A model generated the notes under the pieces. That model had not been told where the DNA came from. It ran no database searches and saw nothing but the letters and a program-made list of their open reading frames with translations. This document shows positions 53,848 to 62,822 of a stretch of DNA of 64,000 bases, piece after piece (within the stretch, counting starts at the first letter, position 1; every line of letters starts with the position of its first letter). The DNA comes from Streptomyces hokutonensis (lineage in GTDB: Bacteria; Actinomycetota; Actinomycetes; Streptomycetales; Streptomycetaceae). The position numbers and the translations under genes were made by a program. The stretch is taken from assembly GCF_000376565.1 (NCBI RefSeq), contig NZ_BARG01000030.1:124001-188000 (forward strand), in the 5' to 3' direction.

Positions 53848-55815
53848 TCATGCCCATCGCGAGTTGCGCTGGGCGACGGCGACCGGCAAGCCTCCCCGAT
53901 CCCCATCTTCCTCCCCGAGCCGCGCGGCGTAGCGTGCGATGCGGTGACGCAGTTCGAGGCGGCCGCCGCGGTGGTTGGCCGGCGTGAAGAAAGCGGAGAG
54001 TTCGTCGATCAGCCGGGCGATGCCGGTAGGGCCGCTGCGCATTCTGTCCAGCAGTGGGCACAGGTGATAGTCGGCCTGGGTGGCTTCGGTCCATGCCAGC
54101 ACGGTGCCGAGAGTTGTGCCGTACTGGGCGGTGAACCGGTCCGCCTGCCGCACGTCGGAGCAGAGCGCGGTCCAGTCCTCGTCTGGCATCTGCCATTCAG
54201 CCAGGGCGCGGCGGCGCCGGGCGTAGTTGATGCGCTCGGGAAGGACGTCTAGGTGGTGGGCGAGCGCTTCGGTGACGTCCTCGAAGCGTGTCCATAAACC
54301 GCTGTCGCCGAACTGGTGGCGGAGCTTGACGAGTGCGCTGTGGGCTTGACCGACAGGGATGTCGAGGGCTTCGGCACAGTTCCGCCATGATCCACCGGCA
54401 GCCATTTCGGCGAGTTTCAGGGAGGCCGCGCGCCGCAGGTGGCGCACCGTGTACAGGTTGGCCAGGGGAACGTGGGCGGCGAAGTCGCCGAAGTACTTGT
54501 CGTACCAGGACGTCGGGAGATGGGAGGGTACCTCTTCGACGGTGAAGCGGCAGGCGCGAGAGGGAACCCGCAGGGTGGCGTACTCCAGGGGGCCGGCGGC
54601 GTAGAAGCCGTGCACGCGGCGGGCCATGGCCCGCGCCAGGCCTGGTGAGAAGTCCGGCCGGCTGAAGAAGGACCGGCACGCGCTCGCGGGTGCGTTCTCG
54701 AAGGCGAACTGCGCCAGGGGGCGGACGCGTTCCCGCAATGCGGCCTCGTCGGGAGCCTCGTCCAACAGGGCCTTCGCGCTCAGGAGCAGCGCCCCGCATT
54801 GAGCACTGTCCTGCGGTGCGGACCACAGGAGCCGGAGCTGAGCGTTGCGCCGGGCGGGCGCCTTGAGGAGGTGCGCGTGAATGGGGGCCGCGTACTCGTC
54901 GATGAGCGAAGCGAGCCCGTCCGATGGGGCGAGATTTCTCCCAGCGGGCCAGCTCAGGGTGAGTAACTGGGCGATGGGGATGAGCTCTTGGATGGTCCAG
55001 CCACGAGGTTGCTCCTCATCCACGGAAGCTGCTGCGGGGAACAGGAGCTGATCGAGCTGGCGCTGCAGCTCGATGAGGTGCGCGTGGTCCGCAGGGGAAA
55101 CCTGCGTCTGCACGTCGTGGTCGGTCGGCTGGTCGAGGCGCGCGCCGCAGAGGCGTACGCGAGAGACGCGATCGCCCGATCCGGGGACAGTGTTGCGGCA
55201 CTGGACAGGATGCAGGCGAACACTGTTCGAGGGCTGGGTGATCAATGTGGCGCGGCCCGCGTAGGACTGGTTGATCGGCTTGCGGCAGGAGGGGCACCGT
55301 ACGTCTAGGAGCCGTTGGTGCTGCGAGCAAGCGAAGACGACCGGCAGGTGCCAGCGCAGACTCCACGCGCCGCCGTACGCGACTTGGACCGCACTGCTGT
55401 CGCCGACGAGACAGTCGGGGCAGTAGCGGCTGGAGAAGTTCACGCTCCAGGACGCCGAATAGAAGTGGCTGACGCTGCCGAAGTATCCCTTCCGACCCGT
55501 CTGAGGGGATTCAGCTCCTCGCTTCACCCGTAGCGCCGGATAGGTCCTCGCGTACCGCATCAGCGCGAGGCCTCGTACTTCGGCTTCCGACAGGCCACTC
55601 TCCTGCGCGAACGCGGTGGCCGTGTCTGCGGGCAGTTCGAGCAGGTGGTCGGCGACGAGGCGACGCTGGCGACCGTCGCTGATCCCGCACAGCTCGGCGA
55701 TGCGCCCTGGGGAGCGGCCGAGCCGGTAGGCGAGCCGGAGGAGATACCCCGGCAGGGACTCCTCCGGCAGCGGGTCCATGGAGCGGGCCAGCACACGACG
55801 CCGTACCTCGCTCAT
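53848..55815 (-). CDS. tniQ: TniQ/TnsD family target-selection protein, operon copy
   Basis: ATG 55815 overlaps the TniB stop (ATGA) and gives 655 residues. The N-terminal TniQ domain reads PLPEESLPGYLLRLAYRLGR, then ELCGISDGRQ. Zinc-binding motifs are CPDC (132-135), CSQH (163-166) and CPSC (174-177), after the conserved GGAWSLRWHLPVVFACSQHQ. The long C-terminal half (about 400 residues) includes helix-turn-helix-like stretches such as GGSWRNCAEALDIPVGQAHS, as in TnsD proteins that bind a specific attachment site. TniQ/TnsD proteins connect the TniB/TnsC ATPase to the target DNA. It is the last gene of the leftward transposition operon. A paralogue is encoded divergently at 60622. Confidence 0.88.
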   Translation of the reverse strand: MSEVRRRVLARSMDPLPEESLPGYLLRLAYRLGRSPGRIAELCGISDGRQRRLVADHLLELPADTATAFAQESGLSEAEVRGLALMRYARTYPALRVKRGAESPQTGRKGYFGSVSHFYSASWSVNFSSRYCPDCLVGDSSAVQVAYGGAWSLRWHLPVVFACSQHQRLLDVRCPSCRKPINQSYAGRATLITQPSNSVRLHPVQCRNTVPGSGDRVSRVRLCGARLDQPTDHDVQTQVSPADHAHLIELQRQLDQLLFPAAASVDEEQPRGWTIQELIPIAQLLTLSWPAGRNLAPSDGLASLIDEYAAPIHAHLLKAPARRNAQLRLLWSAPQDSAQCGALLLSAKALLDEAPDEAALRERVRPLAQFAFENAPASACRSFFSRPDFSPGLARAMARRVHGFYAAGPLEYATLRVPSRACRFTVEEVPSHLPTSWYDKYFGDFAAHVPLANLYTVRHLRRAASLKLAEMAAGGSWRNCAEALDIPVGQAHSALVKLRHQFGDSGLWTRFEDVTEALAHHLDVLPERINYARRRRALAEWQMPDEDWTALCSDVRQADRFTAQYGTTLGTVLAWTEATQADYHLCPLLDRMRSGPTGIARLIDELSAFFTPANHRGGRLELRHRIARYAARLGEEDGDRGGLPVAVAQRNSRWA

Positions 55816-57059
55816 CCGGCGTCTTTCTGGGCCGGGCCGTCGTCGTCGAACACGGTGTTGCGGCCTTGGGAGTTCTTCTTCTGCGTCGGCTCGTGGGGCG
55901 GGATGTGGGGCTGTTCGCCTGACCCGGCGTCGAGGTCGGGCATGTCGTCCGGGGTGACCGTGAACTGGTTGAGCAGCCCCTTGGTCAGGCGCTCGCTCTT
56001 GTCCTCCATGGCGCGGCGGCAGCCGTGCTGGATGAGCTTCTCCAGGATGCCGACGACGCCCTTGGTGCGGTTGAACAGGTACTCGGGCATGTCGCCCTCG
56101 GTGAGCATGCCGGTGGTGTCGCTCAGCAGGCGCAACTCGCCCTCCAAGCGGCGGAGATGGACCATCCAGGCCTCCATCTGCGCTGGTGTCTTGTACCTGA
56201 ACGGGTCGAGGTCGACGACCTGGAAGCGGCGTTCGTGCTGGCTTGCGGCGTGGGCGTTGGGGCTGCGGCCGGCGTCCTTGACCGGCTCGTAGATCCACTC
56301 CTGGGTCTTGGGGTCGCGGCGGCCTTCGCGCAGCAGGCCCGAGGTGGGGATGCCGACGCCGACGAGGATGAGGGTGACGGGCATGCTCATCATTTCGCGG
56401 ATCAGGTCGAGGACGTCCTGGTCGGCTTCGCGATGCAGCTTGAGGCGGGTGATGTCGTCGATCACGAGGGCCTTCGTGGCGTGCTCGACGACTGCGGTCT
56501 TGACGGTGCGCACGAGGTCTTCCAGTCGCATGCCCTTGTAGTCCTCGCCGTAGAAGTCGAGGATGCGCTGGCAGGTGGAGATGGGGGTGGCCTTGACGGG
56601 GCAGCGTACGTAGGCGACGGGGGCGACCAGGTCGCGGGTGCCGGGCATGGCGTCGGGGTTCGCGTAGTTGTTCAGGGCCAGCCACTCTTCCTGGAAGATG
56701 GCCAGGGCCTCGCAGATGGTCTCGGTCTTGCCCTGGGCGCCGTCGCCGTTGACCATGATGCCGCCGCGGGTTCCGGCCTTGTGGCTGAAGGCGCCGTCCT
56801 CGACGCGGGCGAGGACGGCGTGGGCGACGCGTTCGCTCATGGGGGTGGCCTGGATCGGCAGGGAGCTGTGCGTCGCGAGGCGATGCAGATCGTGGATGCG
56901 TTTCTGGCGCTTCGTGAGGCGTTTGTACTGCTCAGCGGTGAGGATCGGCGCAGGGACGAAGGCGTCGCGGGTCTCGCACCATCGGTTCCAGCCTTCGAAG
57001 GTGGTGCGGTCCACCGCCGGGCCGGGAAGGAACGACAGCGGGTTCTGCTTCGAGGTCAC
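55812..57059 (-). CDS. tniB: TniB/TnsC-family AAA+ transposition ATPase
   Basis: The 415-residue AAA+ protein overlaps both neighbours by four bases. Walker A is GDGAQGKT (105-112), Walker B is ALVIDDITRL (Asp201-Asp202), and a sensor region TLILVGVGIPTSGLL follows. An N-terminal helical part with YKRLTKRQKRIHDLHRLA resembles the TniB entry. The C-terminal 60 residues are acidic and polar. In Tn7 and Tn5053 relatives this ATPase forms filaments on DNA, receives the target signal from TniQ/TnsD and activates the transposase. The coupled order TnsA-TniA-TniB-TniQ is that of Tn7-like elements. Confidence 0.9.
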   Translation of the reverse strand: MTSKQNPLSFLPGPAVDRTTFEGWNRWCETRDAFVPAPILTAEQYKRLTKRQKRIHDLHRLATHSSLPIQATPMSERVAHAVLARVEDGAFSHKAGTRGGIMVNGDGAQGKTETICEALAIFQEEWLALNNYANPDAMPGTRDLVAPVAYVRCPVKATPISTCQRILDFYGEDYKGMRLEDLVRTVKTAVVEHATKALVIDDITRLKLHREADQDVLDLIREMMSMPVTLILVGVGIPTSGLLREGRRDPKTQEWIYEPVKDAGRSPNAHAASQHERRFQVVDLDPFRYKTPAQMEAWMVHLRRLEGELRLLSDTTGMLTEGDMPEYLFNRTKGVVGILEKLIQHGCRRAMEDKSERLTKGLLNQFTVTPDDMPDLDAGSGEQPHIPPHEPTQKKNSQGRNTVFDDDGPAQKDAG

Positions 57060-59470
57060 TGACTGGCCTCTTCCTCGGCCTCGCCGGCCGTGATGGTGGA
57101 GTCGTCATCGTCAAAGTCGTCGTCCAGCAGCGCCATCAAGCTCGACGAGCGCAGCCGTTCGGACAGATCGGGGGACGTGGGCAGCTCGTCGGGGACCGCT
57201 GCCTCGCGACGGCGCCGACGTTCGCTGTTCACCGCGTCGTGTACTTGCTGAGCGCGGTCCTTCGGGCGCAGGGGGACGACCTTGCTGTCAGAGAAACCTG
57301 CCCGCGCAGAGGGAACGGGGGCGGGTTGCGGCGACTTCCTCTCGGTCGCGTCTGCGGGGCGGTCGGCGGCCGCCGCGGCCCGCTGGGCGACTTCGCGCGC
57401 GTGCTCGGTGCGCTTCCTCTTGGAGAGCTGTGTCGGCCACTTCTCGACCGGGATGTTGCCACCGATCAACTCCAGGAGCACCGGGAGGAGTTCGGTGTCC
57501 GACTTCGGGGCAAGGCCTGTCTTGCGTAGTTCTCGCATGGCTTCACGGACGCGGGCGTCGCTGAACGCGGGAACCTCGCCTTCTTCGGGCAGTCCGGTCC
57601 AGCGCAGTGTGTGCCAGTCGTGCGTATTGGGGTCCTGGAAGAAGACGAAGCATGGGTCACGTGGGTCGCGGTGGACGACGTATTTGTTCTTGTCCGTCCC
57701 GCCGCGGTGGGAGAGCTTGCCGCGGTAGGGATCCAGGGCGGGGCCGTCGTACCAGAGGTTCTTGACCTTCACCCCGCGCCTGCCGTGGATCATGAGCTTG
57801 TGCCGCGGCAGGAGCTGATAGTACAGCTCGGCGGGCGGAATCCGAAGGGCGAAGCCGCCCTGGGACATGGCCGCCGTGAACAGGCTGTTGGGGCTGTGAT
57901 CGCCACGCGGGTCCCAGCTCGGGGCGTACGAGCCGAAGCGCCGGTTCTGCCAGGTCTCGACAACCCAGGTGGCGATAACGTGTTCCATCTCCGTCACGGT
58001 CAGGCAGGCGTCGGCCTCAGGGTCCACGCCCCGGTCGGCGACGTCCGTGCCCTGGTAGCCGAGCAGGAGGGCGAACAGCAGCGACCTGATGGCGCCGAAC
58101 GTCCGCTCCACGGAGTGCTTGTCGGTCGGACGCAGAACGCGGCTGGGCTTGATGTTCGCCTTGATGACCCGCTGCACCTCGACGAGGTGGTGGTTGCGGT
58201 AGACGGAGCCGTGGTCGGTGGTGACCGTCTCGGGAGGGAAGAACGGCAGCCCGGCGACCTCGTACCCGGCGAACTCCGCGACCACCATGTTGGGGACGCC
58301 GGGGTAGGCCCACTCCACATTCTTGCCCCACTCCGGGCGCATCGGCAGCGGCATCATCATGTCCCGCAGCACCATCGCGACGTCGATCGACTTGTCGGAG
58401 ACAAGACTGAGCCGGAACGCCACGATCGAGCGGGTGTAGACGTCCAATGCCAGCGTCAGATGTACGGACACCGGGTCGCCGAACACGTTGTCCAGTACTT
58501 TCACCGGCAGCACCGTGCTGTCCAGGGCCACCACCTGGCCGGGGCGGTGCACCACGACGTGCCGTCCTGTCGCGTACTGCTGGGCCTTCGCCGCCGAGCG
58601 TGCGTAGCGCTGCCGCGCACCGTTGGAGCCGAACCACTCCTTCCAGATGGCCCGTAGGGTGTCGTAGTTGGGGATCTGCACGCGCGGCTTCTCAGCGGGT
58701 TCAGCATCTGTAGCTTTACCCTCCGTGCCTCCTGTTGCATCGCCGTCTTTGGGCTTGGTATCCGGGGCCTCGAAAACCTCGCGCACGTACTGGTGGATGA
58801 GACGCTGTTTGTCCCGCATGGTCAGCTTCGAGCGGCGAGTCGTCGACTCCGCGTACACCGCGAACAACGCCTCGCGCACTTCGGGGGTGATCGTGTGCCC
58901 GGTCGCCTCGCGCAGCCAGCGGTCGTCCGCGACGCCGATCGGGCCGTATTTCGCCCGCGCAGTGTCCCAGCGGATCAGCGTGCGCACACTCACCCGGTGC
59001 AGCCCGTTCGCTTTCGCTTGGGCGGGAGCTTCGGCCGCGGTCTTGCGAAGTTCGTTCTCCTTGGCGTGGCGGCGATCGGTCAGCGTCGTGGTGTCCGGGT
59101 TGTACTGCGGTCGTGGTTCATGCGGCAACGCGTCACACGGATCGCCGCTGCGAAACCCCGTTTCGGCCTCCCGCAAGTGCTCCATACGGAGCATGACGAT
59201 CTCGCGCTGATGCTCCGTAAGGTCGTCCATCGACTTGGGCTGACGGCCCCGGTCCGCGGCGGGCAGGTCCGTGCGGGTTCGCGTGGAGGGGCGACAGTCC
59301 GGGCGATGCATCAGTTCGCTGATCGAGGTCTTCCACGTCTCGCCATCCTCGTCGACGAGCGTGACCCGGCCGAGGTGCGGCAGGCAGGACTGGATCCGCC
59401 ACGCGCTGCCGTTGATGATCAGCTCGGCGCCGGTCGACAGATTCCACATGGGATCGAGGGAAGTGCTCAC
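57056..59470 (-). CDS. tniA: TniA/TnsB-family DDE transposase
   Basis: GTG 59470 overlaps the TnsA-like stop (GTGA) and gives 804 residues. The catalytic triad is complete: Asp317 in VVALDSTVLPV, Asp419 in TVTTDHGSVY and Glu455 in DKHSVERTFGA, with the canonical 35-residue D-E spacing. N-terminal helix-turn-helix segments that bind the element ends precede it. The Mu-type C-terminal beta domain (LLPRHKLMIHGRRGVKVKNL) follows. The last 150 residues are charged and end in a very acidic tail, where TnsB-type proteins contact their ATPase. It cuts and joins the 3' ends of the element. No frame damage is seen. Confidence 0.92.
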   Translation of the reverse strand: MSTSLDPMWNLSTGAELIINGSAWRIQSCLPHLGRVTLVDEDGETWKTSISELMHRPDCRPSTRTRTDLPAADRGRQPKSMDDLTEHQREIVMLRMEHLREAETGFRSGDPCDALPHEPRPQYNPDTTTLTDRRHAKENELRKTAAEAPAQAKANGLHRVSVRTLIRWDTARAKYGPIGVADDRWLREATGHTITPEVREALFAVYAESTTRRSKLTMRDKQRLIHQYVREVFEAPDTKPKDGDATGGTEGKATDAEPAEKPRVQIPNYDTLRAIWKEWFGSNGARQRYARSAAKAQQYATGRHVVVHRPGQVVALDSTVLPVKVLDNVFGDPVSVHLTLALDVYTRSIVAFRLSLVSDKSIDVAMVLRDMMMPLPMRPEWGKNVEWAYPGVPNMVVAEFAGYEVAGLPFFPPETVTTDHGSVYRNHHLVEVQRVIKANIKPSRVLRPTDKHSVERTFGAIRSLLFALLLGYQGTDVADRGVDPEADACLTVTEMEHVIATWVVETWQNRRFGSYAPSWDPRGDHSPNSLFTAAMSQGGFALRIPPAELYYQLLPRHKLMIHGRRGVKVKNLWYDGPALDPYRGKLSHRGGTDKNKYVVHRDPRDPCFVFFQDPNTHDWHTLRWTGLPEEGEVPAFSDARVREAMRELRKTGLAPKSDTELLPVLLELIGGNIPVEKWPTQLSKRKRTEHAREVAQRAAAAADRPADATERKSPQPAPVPSARAGFSDSKVVPLRPKDRAQQVHDAVNSERRRRREAAVPDELPTSPDLSERLRSSSLMALLDDDFDDDDSTITAGEAEEEASQ

Positions 59471-60348
59471 TGCGGCAGCTGCCGGTGATGCTGCTGAGGA
59501 GCGAGCCGCACCAGGCTCGCGTCCCCGAACGGCCCGGAGAGATCCACGCCGAGGTGACGGTGCCACAGCAGGTGGATCGCATGGGCCCGGGCGATCGCCG
59601 GGATGCGGCAGCGCTGCGCCAACTCGCCGAACGGCAAGGGGCCTTGTGCCGCCACTTCCTGTAATTGCTCTTGGATTCCCAGCACATCCGGCAGCGGACG
59701 CCGCTCTGCGGAGAGCGCGTCCACGTTTGTCCATACGTGCTGGCGCCAGCCCACCACGACGCCGTACTGCCAGCCCGCCGACAATGCCGCCTCCGCCGCC
59801 GCGGCGAACTTCAGCGCGTCTTCCCGCTTGATCCGGCCGTCCGGACGTACGTCGATCAGGACGAGCCCAGACTCCGTCACGAGCAGGAAGTCCGGGGTGT
59901 GCCGGATCACCTTGCCGCCGGAGAAGAACCGCAGCAGGAAGGGCTGGCACAGGGCCTCAATCAGGCCGGCGGCGAAGTCGGCCACCAGCAGCAGCCGCTC
60001 CTCCTCATGGCTCTCGAAACCGTGGTGCCGGTCCGTCGCCATCAGGTACTCGAGACCCGGGCGGTGGAACTGGTCCGTGCGCCAGGTGAAACGGCGTACT
60101 GGAACGCTCCGCCGGAGATCCACCTTGTCCAGGTCACGCACCGGGCTGGTGACCGGAGTCTGGCCGAACTTCCACATCGTGCTCCAGCGCTCGGGCCACG
60201 CCCCATCCAGGTCCAATGCTTGTGCGTAGTCCGTGAAACCGGAATCCAGCACGGCGAGGTCTTCCAGGGCGCACACGTCCGACCACGTGCCCCCATGGGA
60301 CGGTGTCGATCCGGTGCGCCAGCCCTGCCCCAAAGCTGTCGAATTCAT
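59467..60348 (-). CDS. tnsA: TnsA-like endonuclease
   Basis: ATG 60348 gives 293 residues; the open frame extends upstream without similarity. The nuclease core shows ESHEEERLLLVADF (candidate Glu116 or Glu117), HTPDFLL with Asp153, and LVLIDVRPDGRIKRED with Asp166. This is the E...D...DxR/K pattern of TnsA-type restriction-like nucleases, with Arg168 where many have Lys or Arg. TnsA cuts the 5' ends, so that the element moves by cut-and-paste instead of by cointegrate. The C-terminal 90 residues include a winged-helix-like part (LPFGELAQRCRIPAIARAHA) as in TnsA. Overlap with the transposase gene supports joint function. Confidence 0.82.
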   Translation of the reverse strand: MNSTALGQGWRTGSTPSHGGTWSDVCALEDLAVLDSGFTDYAQALDLDGAWPERWSTMWKFGQTPVTSPVRDLDKVDLRRSVPVRRFTWRTDQFHRPGLEYLMATDRHHGFESHEEERLLLVADFAAGLIEALCQPFLLRFFSGGKVIRHTPDFLLVTESGLVLIDVRPDGRIKREDALKFAAAAEAALSAGWQYGVVVGWRQHVWTNVDALSAERRPLPDVLGIQEQLQEVAAQGPLPFGELAQRCRIPAIARAHAIHLLWHRHLGVDLSGPFGDASLVRLAPQQHHRQLPQ

Positions 60349-60621
60349 CCGAGAGTGCCTGCCTCCGCACCGTGATGGGTAAGCCCAAAAGCGCATTGAC
60401 CGTACGGCGCTCAGCCCGCCCCGAGTGGCCGCCCGTTCGCAACTCACGCGTACGAGTGAAAATCTGACCGTTTCCCTGTTGCCACAGACGGCCGGCTGAT
60501 TCGTTACGCGGAGTTCCAGATGGCCACTGTGGTTACGGCGCACGGATTCCGTCGATCTCAAGTTCCCAAGGGGGGCTCCCATAGTGGCGTCGGTGTCGGG
60601 CATGGCGGCAGGAGGAATGGT
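60349..60621. promoter_or_regulatory. divergent promoter region between tnsA and the second tniQ
   Basis: No gene is supported in these 273 bases. ACTCACGCGTACGAGTGA at about 60441-60458 has ACTC/GAGT symmetry and could be an operator or a transposase site. I could not identify repeated 20-base TnsB-type sites here by eye. Confidence 0.45.
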
Positions 60622-62679
60622 GTGGTCACTGATCGACTTGCGCGCAGCCTGACACCGCTGCCTGAGGAGTCCTTGCCCGGATTCGTGCTGCGTCTGGCGT
60701 ACCGTCTGGAGCGGTCCCCTCTGCGGATCGGCGAACTATGCGGTCTTGTCGACCAGGGGCGGCTCAACAGTCTGTACCTCAGGGCTATTCCGGACGATGT
60801 CCTGGCCGTCTTCGCCTCGGTGACACACCTGGCGCATGAGGAGGCTGAGCGGCTCACTTTGCGCCGTTTTAAGCGGGTTTACCGCCCTCTGGCTAGGGTG
60901 CGCACGAACACGGCGCGCATCGGAGCCAGTGCATCCACTAATTGGGCCGTGAACCAGTCGAGCCGCTACTGTCCCGACTGCCTGCGGGGTAACGGCAGTC
61001 AGCAGGAGAGCCTCTATGGAGGCGCATGGCGGTTGCAATGGCACCTGCCGATCGTCTTCGCTTGCCTGCCCCACCGTCGCCTCCTGGAATACCTCTGCCC
61101 GGATTGCGGGCTTCCCGTGAACGGTCCAACCAGTGGGCGTCGCGACCTGGTGAAGAACGCCGGGATGCCCGGACAACATCCCGCCGAATGCCGCAACAGG
61201 CCCGGAGCGGAACGCAGCCACACGGTTCATTGGAGGGGAATTCCACCGTGCCCCGGCAGGCTCGATCAGCGAGGCGACGGGATGTGCGCTCGCCCAATAC
61301 TGCAGACCGATGACCTTGAACGTCTCTTGTCATTGCAGCAGCGCATCTGGCGCCACTTGAATCCGGACCCGGCTGCGTCGAGCATGAGCGGTGCCGCGGA
61401 GTCGGATGCGACGTACTTTCCGGACCTCATTGCGATGACGCATCTGATCAAGATGACGTGGCCGCTGGGAGCTGAGCTCCTTCCCTCCTCCTGCCTTGTC
61501 GATCTCGTCGGCACCCACGCGGAACCCGCCGCAGCGCTCATCAGCGCAGATCGTAAGGAAAGGCGCAGCCTGAGTCTGGTCGGGACCAAGGCACCTCCGA
61601 GTGATCCGGACGTGTGTGGGGCCTTGCTCCTCGCGGCCGACACGCTGCTGGGCGATCGCCAACTTGCTTCTCTCCGCAGTCGCGTCAATCCGCTTGCGCG
61701 CGAGGCCTATCGACGCTCTCCCCCCTACGCCGGAAGTGTCCTGCGGAAGCAGGACATTTCAAACACATTGTCACGAGCGGTCGCCCGGCGCCTTCATGGC
61801 GTCCCGACTCTCGCCCGCCATCGTGAAATCCGCCCCTCACACCAATTTCGCGCGGAGGACATTCCCGCTTACGTGCCCCGCGTGTGGTTCCAGCGGCACT
61901 TCGCTGGAATCGTTGAGGCGTTGCCGAGGAGGGACTGGCAGACCGAGCGTTGTCTGCGGCGGGCCGCCTCACTGCGCCTCGCTGAACTCCTCACCGGGAA
62001 GCGCTGGATCGAGTGTGCGCCCCTACTCGGGATGCCCAATGGGAGTGCGCAAAGCACGCTCCTTCGGATTGGGCCCCGTCTGGACGCCGCAGGTCTGTGG
62101 CCGTCTTTTGAAGACGCTGCCGAGCGCGTCGCTCAGGATCTGAGTGGGGCGGTGTTCCGCGTGAACTTTGCTAACAGGCGTCGGTTAATGGCAAATTGGC
62201 GCATGCGAGCGAGCGATTGGAACGTCATGCGGGAGGGACTCCCTGGCCTTACTGAGCACGGGGCCCATGCGGATCCACGCCTCGCCTCGATCTGTGTCTG
62301 GAGTGAAGTCACGCAAGGTGAGCACATCTACAGTCCTACAGTGCTTGAACTGCGCAGCCTAGGCAGTACCAGCGAAGCCCGTCGGCTTGGCGGATGTGCC
62401 GGCAAATTCATGAACGTCGATCACGATGGCGCGACTTTGAGGCTGCGTCGGAGGCTCTACCTGTACGCGGACCGGCTGGCGCTTGCGTGTGATCTCGACC
62501 GAGAGCAGAGCATTCCGGTCGACGAGATCGTCCGAGAAGAGACGGAGTCCGAGACCGTGCCCCATGTCCGGCCGCTAGTCGAGGCTTACCAAGCCGAACT
62601 TGAGCTCTGGCGGCGCACTGTACGGGATGGGCGGCGTGGCCGCGCCGCCCGGAAGGCACTGCGCGCCCCAAGCGTTTGA
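60622..62679 (+). CDS. tniQ: second TniQ/TnsD family protein, divergent copy
   Basis: GTG 60622 lies five bases after GGAGGA and gives 685 residues. It is clearly paralogous to the operon copy: LTPLPEESLPGFVLRLAYRL and RSPLRIGELCG align, zinc motifs are CPDC (117-120), CLPH (148-151) and CPDC (159-162), and GGAWRLQWHLPIVFACLPHR is shared. The C-terminal halves are related but strongly diverged, as expected if they recognise different target DNA. Codon use is less GC-biased than in its neighbours, and a TTA leucine codon occurs at 62185-62187, so it may have come from another source or be bldA-dependent. It probably gives the element a second targeting pathway. Confidence 0.88.
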   Translation: MVTDRLARSLTPLPEESLPGFVLRLAYRLERSPLRIGELCGLVDQGRLNSLYLRAIPDDVLAVFASVTHLAHEEAERLTLRRFKRVYRPLARVRTNTARIGASASTNWAVNQSSRYCPDCLRGNGSQQESLYGGAWRLQWHLPIVFACLPHRRLLEYLCPDCGLPVNGPTSGRRDLVKNAGMPGQHPAECRNRPGAERSHTVHWRGIPPCPGRLDQRGDGMCARPILQTDDLERLLSLQQRIWRHLNPDPAASSMSGAAESDATYFPDLIAMTHLIKMTWPLGAELLPSSCLVDLVGTHAEPAAALISADRKERRSLSLVGTKAPPSDPDVCGALLLAADTLLGDRQLASLRSRVNPLAREAYRRSPPYAGSVLRKQDISNTLSRAVARRLHGVPTLARHREIRPSHQFRAEDIPAYVPRVWFQRHFAGIVEALPRRDWQTERCLRRAASLRLAELLTGKRWIECAPLLGMPNGSAQSTLLRIGPRLDAAGLWPSFEDAAERVAQDLSGAVFRVNFANRRRLMANWRMRASDWNVMREGLPGLTEHGAHADPRLASICVWSEVTQGEHIYSPTVLELRSLGSTSEARRLGGCAGKFMNVDHDGATLRLRRRLYLYADRLALACDLDREQSIPVDEIVREETESETVPHVRPLVEAYQAELELWRRTVRDGRRGRAARKALRAPSV

Positions 62680-62822
62680 GGCATGACGGCGTCCCGTCGG
62701 GGACATCGAAGGGCTCGCAGTGCCGGTACACCAGCTTTTGTTGTGTCTGCGGACGGCGAGAACGCCAAGAGTGAGAGCGGTGTTCCCGGAGGCGGGAGAG
62801 CATTGCTGCCGTCGGTAGGCGA
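62680..62822. other. gap between the second tniQ and the AlbA-type gene
   Basis: This is where a right end of the element might be sought, since the next gene is convergent and of another type. I saw no TGT-starting terminal repeat that is matched near 53790-53847. Confidence 0.35.

Noticed and set aside
55816-56685. Upstream extension of the operon tniQ frame
   Set aside because: It lies inside tniB in another frame; the coupled ATG at 55815 fits the conserved N-terminus.
53848-62679. CRISPR-associated transposon (type V-K or I-F)
   Set aside because: No Cas12k, Cascade genes, repeats or tracr-like region are visible, and both TniQ proteins are long TnsD-like forms, unlike the short TniQ of those systems.
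62680-62822. Right terminal repeat of the Tn7-like element
   Set aside because: No TGT-ended repeat with a partner near 53800 could be found by eye; a comparison with empty sites is needed to place the ends.
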